From NCBI GenBank assembly GCA_002722955.1, contig PBMZ01000096.1:1-36807 (forward strand): a stretch of DNA of 36,807 nt, written 5' to 3'. A model generated the notes under the pieces. That model did not search any database and had not been told where the DNA came from. It saw only the letters and a program-made list of their open reading frames with translations. Shown one piece after another: positions 6,131-16,375 of this stretch (its first letter is position 1; the number at the start of each line of letters is the position of its first letter). Position numbers and translations under genes: made by a program. The stretch is from Planctomycetaceae bacterium. GTDB taxonomy: Bacteria; Planctomycetota; Planctomycetia; Planctomycetales; Planctomycetaceae.

Positions 6131-9109
6131 CTAATGCACCAATTCCTCCATCAAAGATCGACCCTCGATCAAAAGCAGATTCTTGTTCAGAACACGTGCG
6201 TTGCCATTTTCGGCTGAAGGGAAGAATTCAGAAACTTCACCAGACGGCCAACGAACAATGACTTGGTCAAGCTTCGTGACCTTGCCCAGTCCGAAAATCA
6301 GTTGCCGTTGGTTCGAAGCCGAGAAACCGTCGCCGGATTTCATTTGCTGCGTCCAAGAAGAGTCACCAGCGGTGATTGTGACTCTTGCACCGATGGCATC
6401 TCGGTTCGATTTCACTCCAAGCAGCCGAATGGCGACATAGTTGCCGTGCTGTCGGCTACGATTTTCGAGCAACGCAAATGGCGCGTCGACGTGAGTCATC
6501 CCGGCGTCCGGCAAACCGTCGCGATTCCAATCTAGGGTTGTTACGGAACGGGCCAGCGCGCGTCTTGACCAATACGTTCCTTCTGTTGGCTCTCGTTCGA
6601 CGAAGCCGGCGGCGTTTCGAAAGTATTGGCTACGCATCCGATCCTCATCCCGCTGCGCTTCCAAGTGCCCGTTGGCAACGATCAAATCTTGGAACCCATC
6701 CAACTCGCCATCCAAGAACTGCGCTCCCCAACCCATCATGTGATAACCGGGTGCCTGTAGTCTTCGCCGGCGTGCAATATCTTCGTATGTTCCCTCTTCG
6801 GATCGAGCGAATAAGTTGTTGGCCTCGACGACAAAGTTCGTTACGAACAGGTCCAACACACCATTGCCCGTGCAATCGGCGGCAGCGATGCCCATGCATG
6901 ACTGAGCTTGCCCCAGCTCGCCGACGGCCAAGCCGCTCAACATTCCGATTTCGTTCAGTTTCGGAGTTGGCTCGAACGGAGATGCATTGTTCTCGAACAG
7001 AAAGTTTGCGGTCGTATCGTTGGCGATGAACAGTTCTAGCTGACCATCGTTATCAAAGTCGGCGGCAACGATCCCCATGCCCTTGCCATCTCTAACTTTG
7101 ATGCCGGCTGCTTCGGTGACTTCCGTGAAACTGCCATCACCATTGTTTTGATACAAGCGATCTTGGGCTGCTGGGAACATTGTCGGTTTGCATTGAATGG
7201 CAACGTTGCCTTCGATGAAGCAATCCCTTTCATAAACGTTGCCCGCCAAATAATTGACGACGTACAAGTCCAGCAGGGAATCACCGTTGAGATCCGCAAA
7301 GCAGGCGGCAATGGACCATTCGTCGGCGACTGGTGATTTTGGCAATGAGACCTCGCTGAACGTTCCATCCCCGTTGTTTTGGTACAAGCGGTTCGTTCCG
7401 ATGTTTGTCACGAATAAATCAGGCCAGCCATCGTTGTTGTAGTCACCAACCGTGGCGCCTTGGCTATAAAGCCGATCACCTAAGTCGGTCGCCTCCGTAA
7501 CATCCTCAAACCCCTCACCGCCCAAATTGCGAAACAGCCGGTCTTGATGAGGCGAGTCTCCCTCGAGCAGCGGGCGTTGGCGGCCTTGGGTTAAGTAGAT
7601 GTCCGGCCAATGGTCACCGTCGTAATCCAACACGGCAATACCGCCGCCGCTGAACTCATACATGCCAGCGCGTCCTGAAGCGGGCTCATGTCCGTTGACG
7701 TATTGAAACTTGATGCCAACGTCTTCAGCGACGTCCTCGAACACAGCGGTTGGGAAGTTCGCACTGGGGCGATCACCGGCTGAGTCGTCGGTATCCTTGT
7801 CGATGATCGACTTCCAGCCCTCGGTCAAATGCTTCGAGAGATCCACAAGCGACGAAAGATCATGATCGGGCAATGTCAGCGGCGCATCGTCCGCTAGCTC
7901 GCCCTTTAATCGCTGGGCAATCTTTGGTGGCCAGGCCAAGTCTCGATTTTGGTTCAATGCAGCGGCACACCAAGCGATCGCTTCCCAATGGCGTCCGAGT
8001 GCAACAGCGTGTTGAACGAACTTCTGGATTTCGGACTCGGGCGGAAATCCACCTTGGCCATCTCCGTACTGCACCAGCTCTTCGTACTTTGCCAGCAATT
8101 GAAAACGCTCTTGAAACTTCTCACCCGCAGAGGGTTCTGTAAGCGTCGGCAATAGCTGTGCCAACAAGTAATGCGCTCCCTTATCATTCGGGTCACGTTT
8201 GAGACACTCGACCGAACATGCCGCGGCCAGCGCGCCGTGTCCGTTTTGCTGAAAGAACAACGCTCGCAACGACCAAACTCGAGGATGCGTGTCGATGCCG
8301 TCCGGCAACTGACGGTGCCAACGACGAAACTCGGCTTGCTTGTCTTGATCCAACAGGACGGCTCCCAGTTGGACTTGAGCTTCCCAATGGTCATAGCTGT
8401 CGGCAACGATCGCGGCCAACTGCTTTTCAGCATCCTCAAAGCGATCTTGTTGAGTCATCAGATCGCGAGCGGCCATCAGCCGAGTTGCGTTGCTATCAGG
8501 ATGACTCGATTTCAACTTCTCCAGAAAGTCGCCATCAATGGCGTCAAACCAGAACCGTGATGTCGCTGCCAACGGAAAGAGAAACTCCGAGACCTCAAAG
8601 TTGCGATTCGTGACCAAGCGACGAAAGGGTTCACGCAATTCCCAATAGCGGCCCTGAAGTCGCAACAGCCGAGCCAACTCAAGATTCGCAGGGTCCGAGT
8701 TTGGATTCCGTTCGAGCAACAGCTTCAGTTGCTCTTCGGATTCATCTAGGCGGCCTGCTCCTTGTAAGAACATGGCGACCTGCAATTGCGTTTCGTCATC
8801 ACGTTTGTCGTTTGGTACGCGATGGTAGTGCTTGAGCGCCTCGTCAATTTGACCTTGCCGCATTCGGGAAAAGGCCATCATGTGCAAAGCATCGGGATCC
8901 TCGGGAGAGTCCTCGAGGAGTTCGCTAGCGATGTCTGCAGCTTGTGCAAAGTCGTTTTCCAGAATCGCTTGATTCCAAGCTTTCACCAGTTCGCCGCGGT
9001 CCTGAGATCGCTTGACGAATAGAAAAAATCCAATCACCGCCAACAGCAAACACGCAACAACAAGGCGTACCAAGATGCTTTTGGTGCTGGATTTGGAAGT
9101 CGTGCTCAT
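6131..9109 (-). CDS. TPR / FG-GAP (VCBS) / ASPIC-UnbV exported protein
   Basis: 992 residues. A short basic N-terminus leads into one membrane segment or uncleaved signal anchor (about 12-30). Tetratricopeptide-like helical repeats follow (about 40-340, for example DPDALHMMAFSRMRQGQIDEAL). A beta-propeller of FG-GAP/VCBS repeats begins near residue 465, with calcium-binding loops of the type DYDGDHWPDIY, DYNNDGWPDLF, DLNGDSLLDLY and DFDNDGQLELF. The last ~100 residues are an ASPIC/UnbV domain (SNRDAIGARVTI...RWPSGEVSEF). This domain order is very common in planctomycetes; the proteins are presumed to be envelope-anchored binding proteins, function unknown. No Shine-Dalgarno site is evident. 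It follows the macro-domain gene by 133 bp on the same strand. Confidence 0.92.
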   Translation of the reverse strand: MSTTSKSSTKSILVRLVVACLLLAVIGFFLFVKRSQDRGELVKAWNQAILENDFAQAADIASELLEDSPEDPDALHMMAFSRMRQGQIDEALKHYHRVPNDKRDDETQLQVAMFLQGAGRLDESEEQLKLLLERNPNSDPANLELARLLRLQGRYWELREPFRRLVTNRNFEVSEFLFPLAATSRFWFDAIDGDFLEKLKSSHPDSNATRLMAARDLMTQQDRFEDAEKQLAAIVADSYDHWEAQVQLGAVLLDQDKQAEFRRWHRQLPDGIDTHPRVWSLRALFFQQNGHGALAAACSVECLKRDPNDKGAHYLLAQLLPTLTEPSAGEKFQERFQLLAKYEELVQYGDGQGGFPPESEIQKFVQHAVALGRHWEAIAWCAAALNQNRDLAWPPKIAQRLKGELADDAPLTLPDHDLSSLVDLSKHLTEGWKSIIDKDTDDSAGDRPSANFPTAVFEDVAEDVGIKFQYVNGHEPASGRAGMYEFSGGGIAVLDYDGDHWPDIYLTQGRQRPLLEGDSPHQDRLFRNLGGEGFEDVTEATDLGDRLYSQGATVGDYNNDGWPDLFVTNIGTNRLYQNNGDGTFSEVSLPKSPVADEWSIAACFADLNGDSLLDLYVVNYLAGNVYERDCFIEGNVAIQCKPTMFPAAQDRLYQNNGDGSFTEVTEAAGIKVRDGKGMGIVAADFDNDGQLELFIANDTTANFLFENNASPFEPTPKLNEIGMLSGLAVGELGQAQSCMGIAAADCTGNGVLDLFVTNFVVEANNLFARSEEGTYEDIARRRRLQAPGYHMMGWGAQFLDGELDGFQDLIVANGHLEAQRDEDRMRSQYFRNAAGFVEREPTEGTYWSRRALARSVTTLDWNRDGLPDAGMTHVDAPFALLENRSRQHGNYVAIRLLGVKSNRDAIGARVTITAGDSSWTQQMKSGDGFSASNQRQLIFGLGKVTKLDQVIVRWPSGEVSEFFPSAENGNARVLNKNLLLIEGRSLMEELVH

Positions 9110-9242
9110 TCGGAATCTATTGGCAGCGAGGGAAATTCATTCAGATGCGGATCCAGTTTATTCTGGACGATCATTATAGATCGATACGACAATTCCCTCA
9201 AAAGTGATTGAGAATGCTCGCACAGTTGGCCAGCCGATGCTC

Positions 9243-9782
9243 TCAAGCCGTCAGACTCTCAAGCACGCGCGCGAAAGCACCATACGCACCGTCGCCAAAT
9301 AGCACGAAACGAACAACGGATGGCTTCTTCTTTTCAATCAAGAACTCGCGAGCGACGCTTAAGGATTGCTCGGCTGCCAAGTCCATCGGGTAACCGTAAA
9401 CGCCCGTACTCAACGCGGGAAACGCGATACTTTTGCAGCCGTTCTGCACGGCGAGTTCCAAGCAAGTGCGATACGCCGAGGCCAACATCTCGCTCTCGCC
9501 CTTTGTGCCACCATGCCAAACGGGACCAACGGCGTGAAGGACGTACTTTGCTGATAGGTTGCCGGCCGTTGAGGGAACGGCGCTGCCGGTGGGACAACCG
9601 TTGGGATACAAACTGTCGGTCTCGGCCATGATGCTTGGACCGCCGACTCGATGAATCGCGCCGTCAACGCCACTGCCACCCATCAAGGCTGAATTGGCTG
9701 CGTTGACGATGGCATCGACTTCTTGCTGTGTGATGTCACCCTGAACAAGCTCGATGCGACAGTCTCCGAACTGGACGATCAT
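9243..9782 (-). CDS. Macro-domain O-acetyl-ADP-ribose deacetylase (MacroD/YmdB type)
   Basis: 179 residues, a stand-alone macro domain. It has the class signatures GDITQQEVDAIVNAANS (15-31), the catalytic-loop stretch GGSGVDGAIHRVGG (35-48) and PALSTGVYGYP (about 122-132), the last being the ADP-ribose phosphate-binding loop. MacroD enzymes remove O-acetyl groups from ADP-ribose and mono-ADP-ribose from acidic side chains in the cytoplasm. All expected motif residues are visible, so it should be active. The ATG at 9782 is the natural start. It lies 20 bp downstream of the sulfatase gene on the same strand, which suggests co-transcription, although no functional tie is obvious. Confidence 0.93.
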   Translation of the reverse strand: MIVQFGDCRIELVQGDITQQEVDAIVNAANSALMGGSGVDGAIHRVGGPSIMAETDSLYPNGCPTGSAVPSTAGNLSAKYVLHAVGPVWHGGTKGESEMLASAYRTCLELAVQNGCKSIAFPALSTGVYGYPMDLAAEQSLSVAREFLIEKKKPSVVRFVLFGDGAYGAFARVLESLTA

Positions 9783-9802
9783 CTGTTCTTCTCCGGAGCG
9801 TG

Positions 9803-11212
9803 TTATCGCTTGCGGGCCTTGAACGGATAAAGCTTCGACGGCGTATGCGCCCCATCAAGCATGGCTTTAGCTTTCTTCAAGACATCAGGGTTCTCGGCCG
9901 AGACGTCTTTCGCCTCGGTCAGGTCTGTCGATAAATCGTACAGCTCGAATTTCCCTTGGTGGAATCGGACAGCTTTCCACTTCCCAAACCGCACCGCTTG
10001 CGAAGTGCCTCGCTCATGGAATTCCCAATACAGGTATTCGTGTTGCTGCTGAGACTCCTTGCCCAACAACGTCGGCGCGAACGAGACTCCATCCAGCTTT
10101 GCGGGGACCTTGGCCGTTGCCAGTTCCGCAAACGTCGGAAAGAAGTCCCAAGACGCACTGATGTGATCCGTCTCGGTTGCCGGTTTGATCGTACCTGGCC
10201 ACCAAGCAATCAACGGCACGCGGATTCCGCCTTCGTAAAGGTCACGCTTGTAGCCTCTTAACGGGCCGGAACTGCGGAAGAACTCGGGGTTCGCGCCGCC
10301 TTCCTTGTGTGGACCGTTGTCGCTGGTAAATAGCACTAGTGTGTTATTGGTGATCTTCAAGGTGGTTAGTAGATCAAGAATCCGTCCGACAGTTTGATCC
10401 AGCCGAGTGATCATGGCCGCGTGGTTCTTCTGAGGTTCCGGCCAGTCGGTATCTTTATATGGCGCGGCGTCCGGAACTTCCATCCCCTTCTCACGAGCCT
10501 CGTTGTTAGCGTGCGGAATTGTGAAAGGGAGATACAGAAAGAATCGCTCGTCCTTATTGGCCTTGATAAACTCAACGGCGCGATCGGCAAACAGGTCGTG
10601 CGAGTAAACCGACCGCTTGAAAGCAACACCGCCGCGACCGATGACTTCGACCAAGTTGCCCATGATCGACATCTTCGACTCGCCATCCCAGAGGAAGTCG
10701 GGGTAGTAATTGTGAGCATGCCACATATCCAGGTAACCGAAGAATTGCTCGAAGCCATTTCGTTCGGGGTCGCCCGGTGGTGGCGGATGGCCGACGCCCC
10801 ACTTGCCAAAGGCGGCCGTTTTGTAACCTTTGCCTTTGAGTAGTTCGGCGACCGTGGTTTCTTCGGACGGCAACAATACCTCGCTGTTACCTCGAATCGC
10901 CACATGTCCGGTGTGCTTTCCGGTCAAAAGACAACACCTCGACGGCGCGCAGACCGTGCTGCCGGCGTAGTGGTTCGTAAACCGCAACCCAGCGCGAGCC
11001 ATTCGATCGATATTGGGAGTGCGAATCGATTCTTGTCCGTAGCAACCTAAATCGCCGTAACCCAAGTCATCGGCAAGAATTAGGATGATGTTCGGACCGT
11101 CTGACTGCGTTTCCTGAGCGGAAACCTCAAAATTGAGCAGAAGCAGCAGCGCGAAGCCAATCACGCTGAATGCATATCGCCAATGCTGAGGTTGAACGGC
11201 CATTCTCGGCAA
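9803..11212 (-). CDS. Secreted arylsulfatase-type sulfatase
   Basis: 469 residues with a signal peptide (hydrophobic stretch about 15-28, likely cleavage after VSA at 32). The alkaline-phosphatase-superfamily sulfatase fold starts with NIILILADDLGYGDLG, in which Asp48 and Asp49 are calcium ligands. The sulfatase motif CAPSR (88-92) followed by LLTGKHTG is complete; Cys88 is the residue converted to formylglycine. TSDNGPH (the later metal site) and GGIRVPLIAWWPG are also present. Family members hydrolyse sulfate esters, in planctomycetes often of algal polysaccharides, in the periplasm or outside the cell. Substrate unknown. The only SUMF1-domain gene in this window lacks the FGE cysteines, so maturation must rely on an enzyme encoded elsewhere. 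First gene of a likely operon with the macro-domain gene. Confidence 0.94.
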   Translation of the reverse strand: MPRMAVQPQHWRYAFSVIGFALLLLLNFEVSAQETQSDGPNIILILADDLGYGDLGCYGQESIRTPNIDRMARAGLRFTNHYAGSTVCAPSRCCLLTGKHTGHVAIRGNSEVLLPSEETTVAELLKGKGYKTAAFGKWGVGHPPPPGDPERNGFEQFFGYLDMWHAHNYYPDFLWDGESKMSIMGNLVEVIGRGGVAFKRSVYSHDLFADRAVEFIKANKDERFFLYLPFTIPHANNEAREKGMEVPDAAPYKDTDWPEPQKNHAAMITRLDQTVGRILDLLTTLKITNNTLVLFTSDNGPHKEGGANPEFFRSSGPLRGYKRDLYEGGIRVPLIAWWPGTIKPATETDHISASWDFFPTFAELATAKVPAKLDGVSFAPTLLGKESQQQHEYLYWEFHERGTSQAVRFGKWKAVRFHQGKFELYDLSTDLTEAKDVSAENPDVLKKAKAMLDGAHTPSKLYPFKARKR

Positions 11213-11360
11213 CTCCGTGGGTGTCTCATCGAGGGTGTTTGCACAATCGCTGCCAAGTTGGAACGGTCCAGCATCACGGGACCGAGGCGTGCGATGGATT
11301 GAGTGACAAATACTCTAACAACTGACCAAAGCCGAGGAAACTTTTCCTGCGACTGTTCAT

Positions 11361-11380
11361 CGGAAAACCGGCATTTTCCG
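11361..11380. promoter_or_regulatory. Short hairpin in divergent spacer
   Basis: CGGAAAA (11361-11367) and TTTTCCG (11374-11380) form a perfect 7-bp stem around CCGGCA. It lies in the 294-bp spacer between the divergent sulfatase and barrel genes. No gene ends here, so a terminator role is unlikely. It may be an operator or a chance structure. Confidence 0.3.
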
Positions 11381-11453
11381 CAGAATCGTGCATGTTTAGC
11401 TCATCGTACTAGTTGATCCAACCGATACTTTTTAACACGTGATCGTCCTCGAT

Positions 11454-11467
11454 CTGCACGCGTGCAG
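11454..11467. promoter_or_regulatory. Perfect 14-bp palindrome, possible operator
   Basis: CTGCACGCGTGCAG is a perfect palindrome 39 bp upstream of the ATG at 11507. A dyad of this length and position fits a dimeric regulator's binding site for the barrel gene. No matching regulator is encoded in the window, and the role is inference. Confidence 0.35.
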
Positions 11468-11506
11468 TGCGCATTCAAGTTTACCGCTCATCAATCGCAT
11501 AGAACC

Positions 11507-14500
11507 ATGAAACAGTTTCAACTTACATAGCCACAGACTCTTGGCCTATTGTTTGCGTTGAGCGTCGCGGGTTCGACCGCTTGGGGTGACCGTTACAACC
11601 GCAGTCCGGGATTTCCCACTGCTCCCAATTATCGAAATGCTGCTCAGGGTTCGATGCCCAATGGGCGAATGGACGAGCCAACCTCATTGCCGCGACAGTC
11701 CACTTGGAAGCCAGGCATGGCGCCTTCATCACGTGATACTCAACCGACGCGGGCTATCATTCCTTTCTTGCGTCCCAAAGCGGAACCCGAACCGACGCAA
11801 GACTCCGAACAAGACATTCAGCAAACGAATTATCAGCACGCTCCTCCCGCTCCATTGGGAACTCAGCCTAACTATAACAACATGGGGTTCGTCCACTCGA
11901 ACACCGCCGCACGCGGTTATGGCAACGCATTGCCGCCGGGTCCGGCAGCCGGTGGTTGGAGTCCCCCTGCGAACGCTGGTGGTTTTGGACCGCCCGCGCA
12001 AGGTTACGGAGCCCCTGCACAATACGGTTACGGCGACCCCTCAGGTACATACGATCTATCGCCAGTCGATAGTGTGATTCAGCCGAACTGCATCGACGGC
12101 GATTGTTTCACTCCCGGGTGTGAATCTGGAGTTGTGGCGACATACGGTTGGGCGCGCGGAAGCGGTGGCCGTGAATACGGTGTCGCCGAAGATTGGTACT
12201 CACAAGTTGGCATCTTCGCGCCGCTATTCACGATTTCGCACAATGGGCATTTCTTTGTGCAAGGCCACGGGCTGATTGCTGAAGACGACGTTTATGGAAC
12301 GAACATCGGTATCGGTTACCGGCAGCTGATGAGTCCTGTGATCATTGGAGTCAGCGGTTGGTACGACTTCGAGCGATCTCGCGAGCGGTCGTTTAACCAA
12401 CTCGGGGCAAGCTTCGAGATCCTTACCCCAGATATCGACGTGCGAGTCAACGGGTACTTCCCTGTAGCCAACGACGAACGCTTTGTTGGCGTGTTGCCAC
12501 ATTTCGATAGGAACAACGTGATCATCGGTCACACGGAAAGCGTCCTGCAAGGCGTTGATGCCGAGATCAGTGTTCCCTTAACGACAACCGTTCGAACATC
12601 GGTCGGCTTTTATCACTACGAGAGTCCCGGTAATGACGTTGATGAAATCAACGGCATCCGCGGGGTGATCGATTGGTCTCCTGAGCCTCGAATTAACATT
12701 GGCCTTTTACTTGGTCATGACGACTTCTTCGATACGACCGCATTAGGATTCGTGACGGTTTACTTGTCACCGCAGCCACCCGTCGATCCCGCTCAATGTT
12801 TCGAGCAACGGGCTTCGGAACTGGTACGCCGCAAGACGCGACTCGCAATCGCTCACCGCAACACAGTTGCGAGAAGCTCACAAACCAATCAACCAATCGT
12901 GATTGCCCAGGTGAATTCCAATGCGCCCGCCGGTGGCGATGGCAGCTCAAACCAACCATTCAATTCGATTTCTCAAGCGGCCACCACTGTAGGGCCGAAC
13001 GGAATCATCTTCGTCCGAGAGGGCACTTTCAACGAGAGCGTTGCCTTGCAAGATGGTCAGCGCTTACTTGGCGACGGTTTGGCTGATACCGCACCGCACC
13101 TGTTAAGTACGCAGCGGGGCGTTATCCAAATTCCAGACCAACGAACTCGCGCGGAAGTCCCGATTCCTCAACTGATTGCCACGGATCCCGCCGGAGCGAT
13201 TCAACTGAATCAAAACGGTGTACCAGTCAACAACGTCGAAATCGCCGGTTTGTCAATCAGCAACATGGCAAGTCCCGCGATCGTCGGCTTCGCGAACGAC
13301 GGCTTCTCAATCCACCACAATACAATTGGGCCGACGTCGGACTTTGGCGTCCTGTTGGTGAATGCATCTGGAACCGAGTTCAACAATCCCACAGCTCCCA
13401 CAAGTCCAACGAATTTGGCATCAATCGCCGACAACATAATTCAAAACAACGGTCAAGCTGGCGTTGTGATCGCCAACGTCGATATTCCTGACGACGCCTT
13501 CATGGACACTGGCCTCGATCCCGAGTCCTTCAACATTTCGCTTGATCCACAAGGACCACTGGAAGTCACCATCAGTGGAAACGTCATTCAGGACAATGGC
13601 GATCCTCGGAATATTACTGGGGCAGCTACTCGAACAGATTTGGCGACCGCAATCGGAACGATCATTGTTGATACCGACAACGGCGTGGGCCCGAGAGACG
13701 ATCGGTTCGGAGTCCAAATTGTTAACCTGACTAGTTCGCCAGTAACGGCAACATTGGACGACAACAGCCTGTTGAATAATGGTCTTGAACAAGCAACTTA
13801 TTGGGGACTGGCGGTACAGCCGATTTGGACATTGAATCCAGTGGTGGTGTCGCGCTACTTGTTGGTGATGCTGCCAGTTTGACGGGAACGATTCAGAACT
13901 CGACGTTTTCACAAAACGCCGGAAACGACATTTTGGCTGCCATCGGTGACGAACTGCCCGAGGACCCGAACGGAACAATCAACGTGACGATTGCTGAAAA
14001 TACTTTGGGCAACAATCGAACGGCTTCTACACTCAATGGCAACATAGCGACCGGCATCCGAACGATCGCAGATGCTGGTACGGCCAACTTTGTTGTCAGC
14101 AGCAATGTTCTAACTGGCGACTCAGCACTAACGAATAGCCAAGCGATCTTCTTGCGGTCACAGAAGTCGAACGCGACCTTGCTCATCAATAGCAACGGAC
14201 TGAATCCGAATGGCGGTATTGGAAACGAAATCTCTGGCTGGATCGTTGGCGTGAATGTCACCGCCGAGAACGGTGGTAACGCGACAGTCGATGTATTTGA
14301 AGCCACTATCGACGCTAAGTGTGTCTTGAAGTTCCACTCGAGACAAGACGGCGTACTCAACTCATCGATTAACGACACAGTCATGATTGCCAACGTGCAA
14401 CCAACGGAAACGTTCGATGCTATTTTTCTTGAGGGATTCAACAACGGCGTCTTGAACATCGACTTCAATAATTCGATCGCGGCGTTTTCGGATCCCGGTT

Positions 14501-15156
14501 TGATCTCTACAGAGGAACGGGAATTCATTTACGTCGAGGCGTCGGACTCATCGACGATCAACTTCTCAATTGACGAACTTACCGTATCCACAGCTATGAA
14601 CGCGTTTGATGACTTTATTAGAGTTCAATCCACTCAATCATCGACGATTACGGGACAGATCAACAATTCTGTGCTCGGTGCGACTCGCGGAAATGCCTTG
14701 CACAGCGATTCGTTTGAAACTTCGCGAGTGACATTAAATGTCAGTCAAACAGGCTTCATTGGAAACCAAGGAAATGGATTGGATGTTGAAGCTGGCGCGA
14801 ATTCGACGGTCATTGTCATTGCCGACTCGAACGACTTTCAGGCGCTTGGTGGAAATGCCATCCGTCTTGCCGCCGATTCGGAGACTCCAACCGAGGATTC
14901 CCGGCTTGATGTGACTCTAAGTAACAATAATGTGCTGACGACAAATCCGATCATCATCAATAGTGAATCGACGAATGGAATGTCGCAAGTCCTTGCCAAC
15001 GTGATTGGCAACCAAAGCGTTTCGACGATCACATTGGACGTAGACTCGAACGGTGGCACGGCAACGTTGACTGGGTTTGACGACGGCAATAACACACCCA
15101 CCCCGACAAATAACGGAACGACTTCGCCCACACTGCTGGATTTAGTATTCCCGTAA
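11507..15156 (+). pseudogene. Inverse-autotransporter-like outer-membrane protein with beta-helix passenger; in-frame amber and frameshift
   Basis: The ATG at 11507 begins MKQFQLT, then TAG at 11528-11530, then in the same frame PQTLGLLFALSVAGSTAWGD, a clear signal peptide split by the stop. A Pro/Gly/Asn-rich linker (about 30-195) follows, then an intimin/invasin-like beta-barrel region (about 209-421; alternating strands with GWYDFERSRERSFNQLG and VRVNGYFP), then from about 463 a DUF1565-like beta-helix start (GGDGSSNQPFNSISQAATTV). A long passenger rich in N, T, D and S continues to 15156. Between 13789 and about 13880 the frame must move back one base (3 x 1216 + 2 in total); a missing T at TATTGG (13798-13803) would explain it. 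Without the amber read through, a TTG at 11549 could start translation but would cut the signal. Order barrel-then-passenger is that of inverse autotransporters. Restored length is about 1216 residues. Confidence 0.75.
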
Positions 15157-15201
15157 GGTCGAACATAATTTGTCGCGTGCGTTTCGAAGCAAGTTCGTCG
15201 C

Positions 15202-16350
15202 TTATCGAATGTCGGCGAAGTCATCGACAATCTTGTAATAGCTTTCGTAACGGGCGCTCGAAATCAGACCGTTGGCAACCGCCAGCTTGACGCCGCAGCC
15301 CGTCTCGTGAATATGTGAGCAGTCGGGGAACTTACACTTCGCCACAAACGGGCGAAACTCGATAAAGAATCCTTCGACCTCTTCGGGAATCACGTCCCAT
15401 AGCTCCAGTTGCCGAATGCCAGGCGTATCGAAGACCCAACCGCCGAAGTTCAAGGGCAACAATTGCGCACGCCGAGTCGTGTGCCGCCCCTTCTCATGTG
15501 CTCGGCTGACGTTGGCAGTTGCTAGGCCAAGTCCCGGTTGGACCGTGTTGAGCAACGAGGACTTACCCACGCCACTTTGTCCGGTCAAGACGCTTTCCCG
15601 ACCAGCCAAGTGCATTCGCAGATACTCGATGCCCTCGCCCGTCATAGTGCTGGTCATGATCACTTGGTAACCGATCCGAGAATACAAGCCAGCGATCGTT
15701 TGCAATTCGCCACGGTCGATCAGGTCGACTTTGTTGATGCAGATCAGTGCTGGCACTTCACCCTTCTCGGCACTGATCAATAGTCGGTCAATCAGATTCG
15801 GTTTAAGCCGAGGTTCCGCTGCTGACATCACGATCACGATCTGGTCGATGTTGGCGACGATGATATGTTCGCGACGCTGACTTCCGCGCGAGAGGACTCG
15901 CTCGCGTGGGTTCACTCGTTCGATGACACCGTATTGATCATCCAACCGCTGAAACAAGACCGAGTCACCCGCAACCACCGCGTTTCTAGCATCGCGAGCC
16001 ATCGTGCGGACTAGTCTTCGCACCGTGCACTCATACCGGTTTCCCTCATCGTCTTGCACGATCGAGTTCAATCCCGTGGCGCTCAGAACGCGTCCGTTGA
16101 AGCAATTCGCATCATCGACATCCAAGACAACGTTATCATCACCATTGCTGGATTCCGCCGAACTGATAATCGTTCGATTGCGAGTCAGCTCGCCCTTGCC
16201 GGAAAAGCGTTCGGTCGAAGCCAAGTCGTCGGTGTGCTCGCCGCGAACATGCTCGTCGTCGATCTGGCGAGTCAAGTCATTCTGTCGCCGTCGCTTTGAG
16301 CGATTCTTGTTGAAGGCGACTCGGACTTTATGCTTCTTTTTCTTGGCCAC
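15202..16350 (-). CDS. rsgA: Ribosome small-subunit-dependent GTPase A
   Basis: 382 residues. RsgA (YjeQ) is a circularly permuted GTPase that helps late maturation of the 30S subunit. The permuted order is visible: G4 NKVD (206-209), then G1 GQSGVGKSS (257-265), then G3 DTPG (308-311). An OB-fold region precedes them (about 80-150), and a zinc-binding C-terminal motif follows, CKFPDCSHIHETGC (339-352). The N-terminus has a long, Lys/Arg-rich extension of about 75 residues (MAKKKKHKVRVAFNKN...), longer than in E. coli, which may contact rRNA. The ATG at 16350 is used. It is 25 bp downstream of the FHA gene, so the two are probably co-transcribed, and it converges on the barrel gene. Confidence 0.96.
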   Translation of the reverse strand: MAKKKKHKVRVAFNKNRSKRRRQNDLTRQIDDEHVRGEHTDDLASTERFSGKGELTRNRTIISSAESSNGDDNVVLDVDDANCFNGRVLSATGLNSIVQDDEGNRYECTVRRLVRTMARDARNAVVAGDSVLFQRLDDQYGVIERVNPRERVLSRGSQRREHIIVANIDQIVIVMSAAEPRLKPNLIDRLLISAEKGEVPALICINKVDLIDRGELQTIAGLYSRIGYQVIMTSTMTGEGIEYLRMHLAGRESVLTGQSGVGKSSLLNTVQPGLGLATANVSRAHEKGRHTTRRAQLLPLNFGGWVFDTPGIRQLELWDVIPEEVEGFFIEFRPFVAKCKFPDCSHIHETGCGVKLAVANGLISSARYESYYKIVDDFADIR

Positions 16351-16375
16351 GTTGTTTGCTCGTCAATGGCAGCGG

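Noticed and set aside
6645..8613. Numerous long plus-strand frames opposite the UnbV gene.
   Set aside because: They are antisense shadows rich in Arg, Ser and Pro, without domains or good starts.
3872..11212. A sulfatase plus FGE maturation operon.
   Set aside because: The SUMF1-domain protein lacks FGE cysteines and is separated from the sulfatase by other genes.
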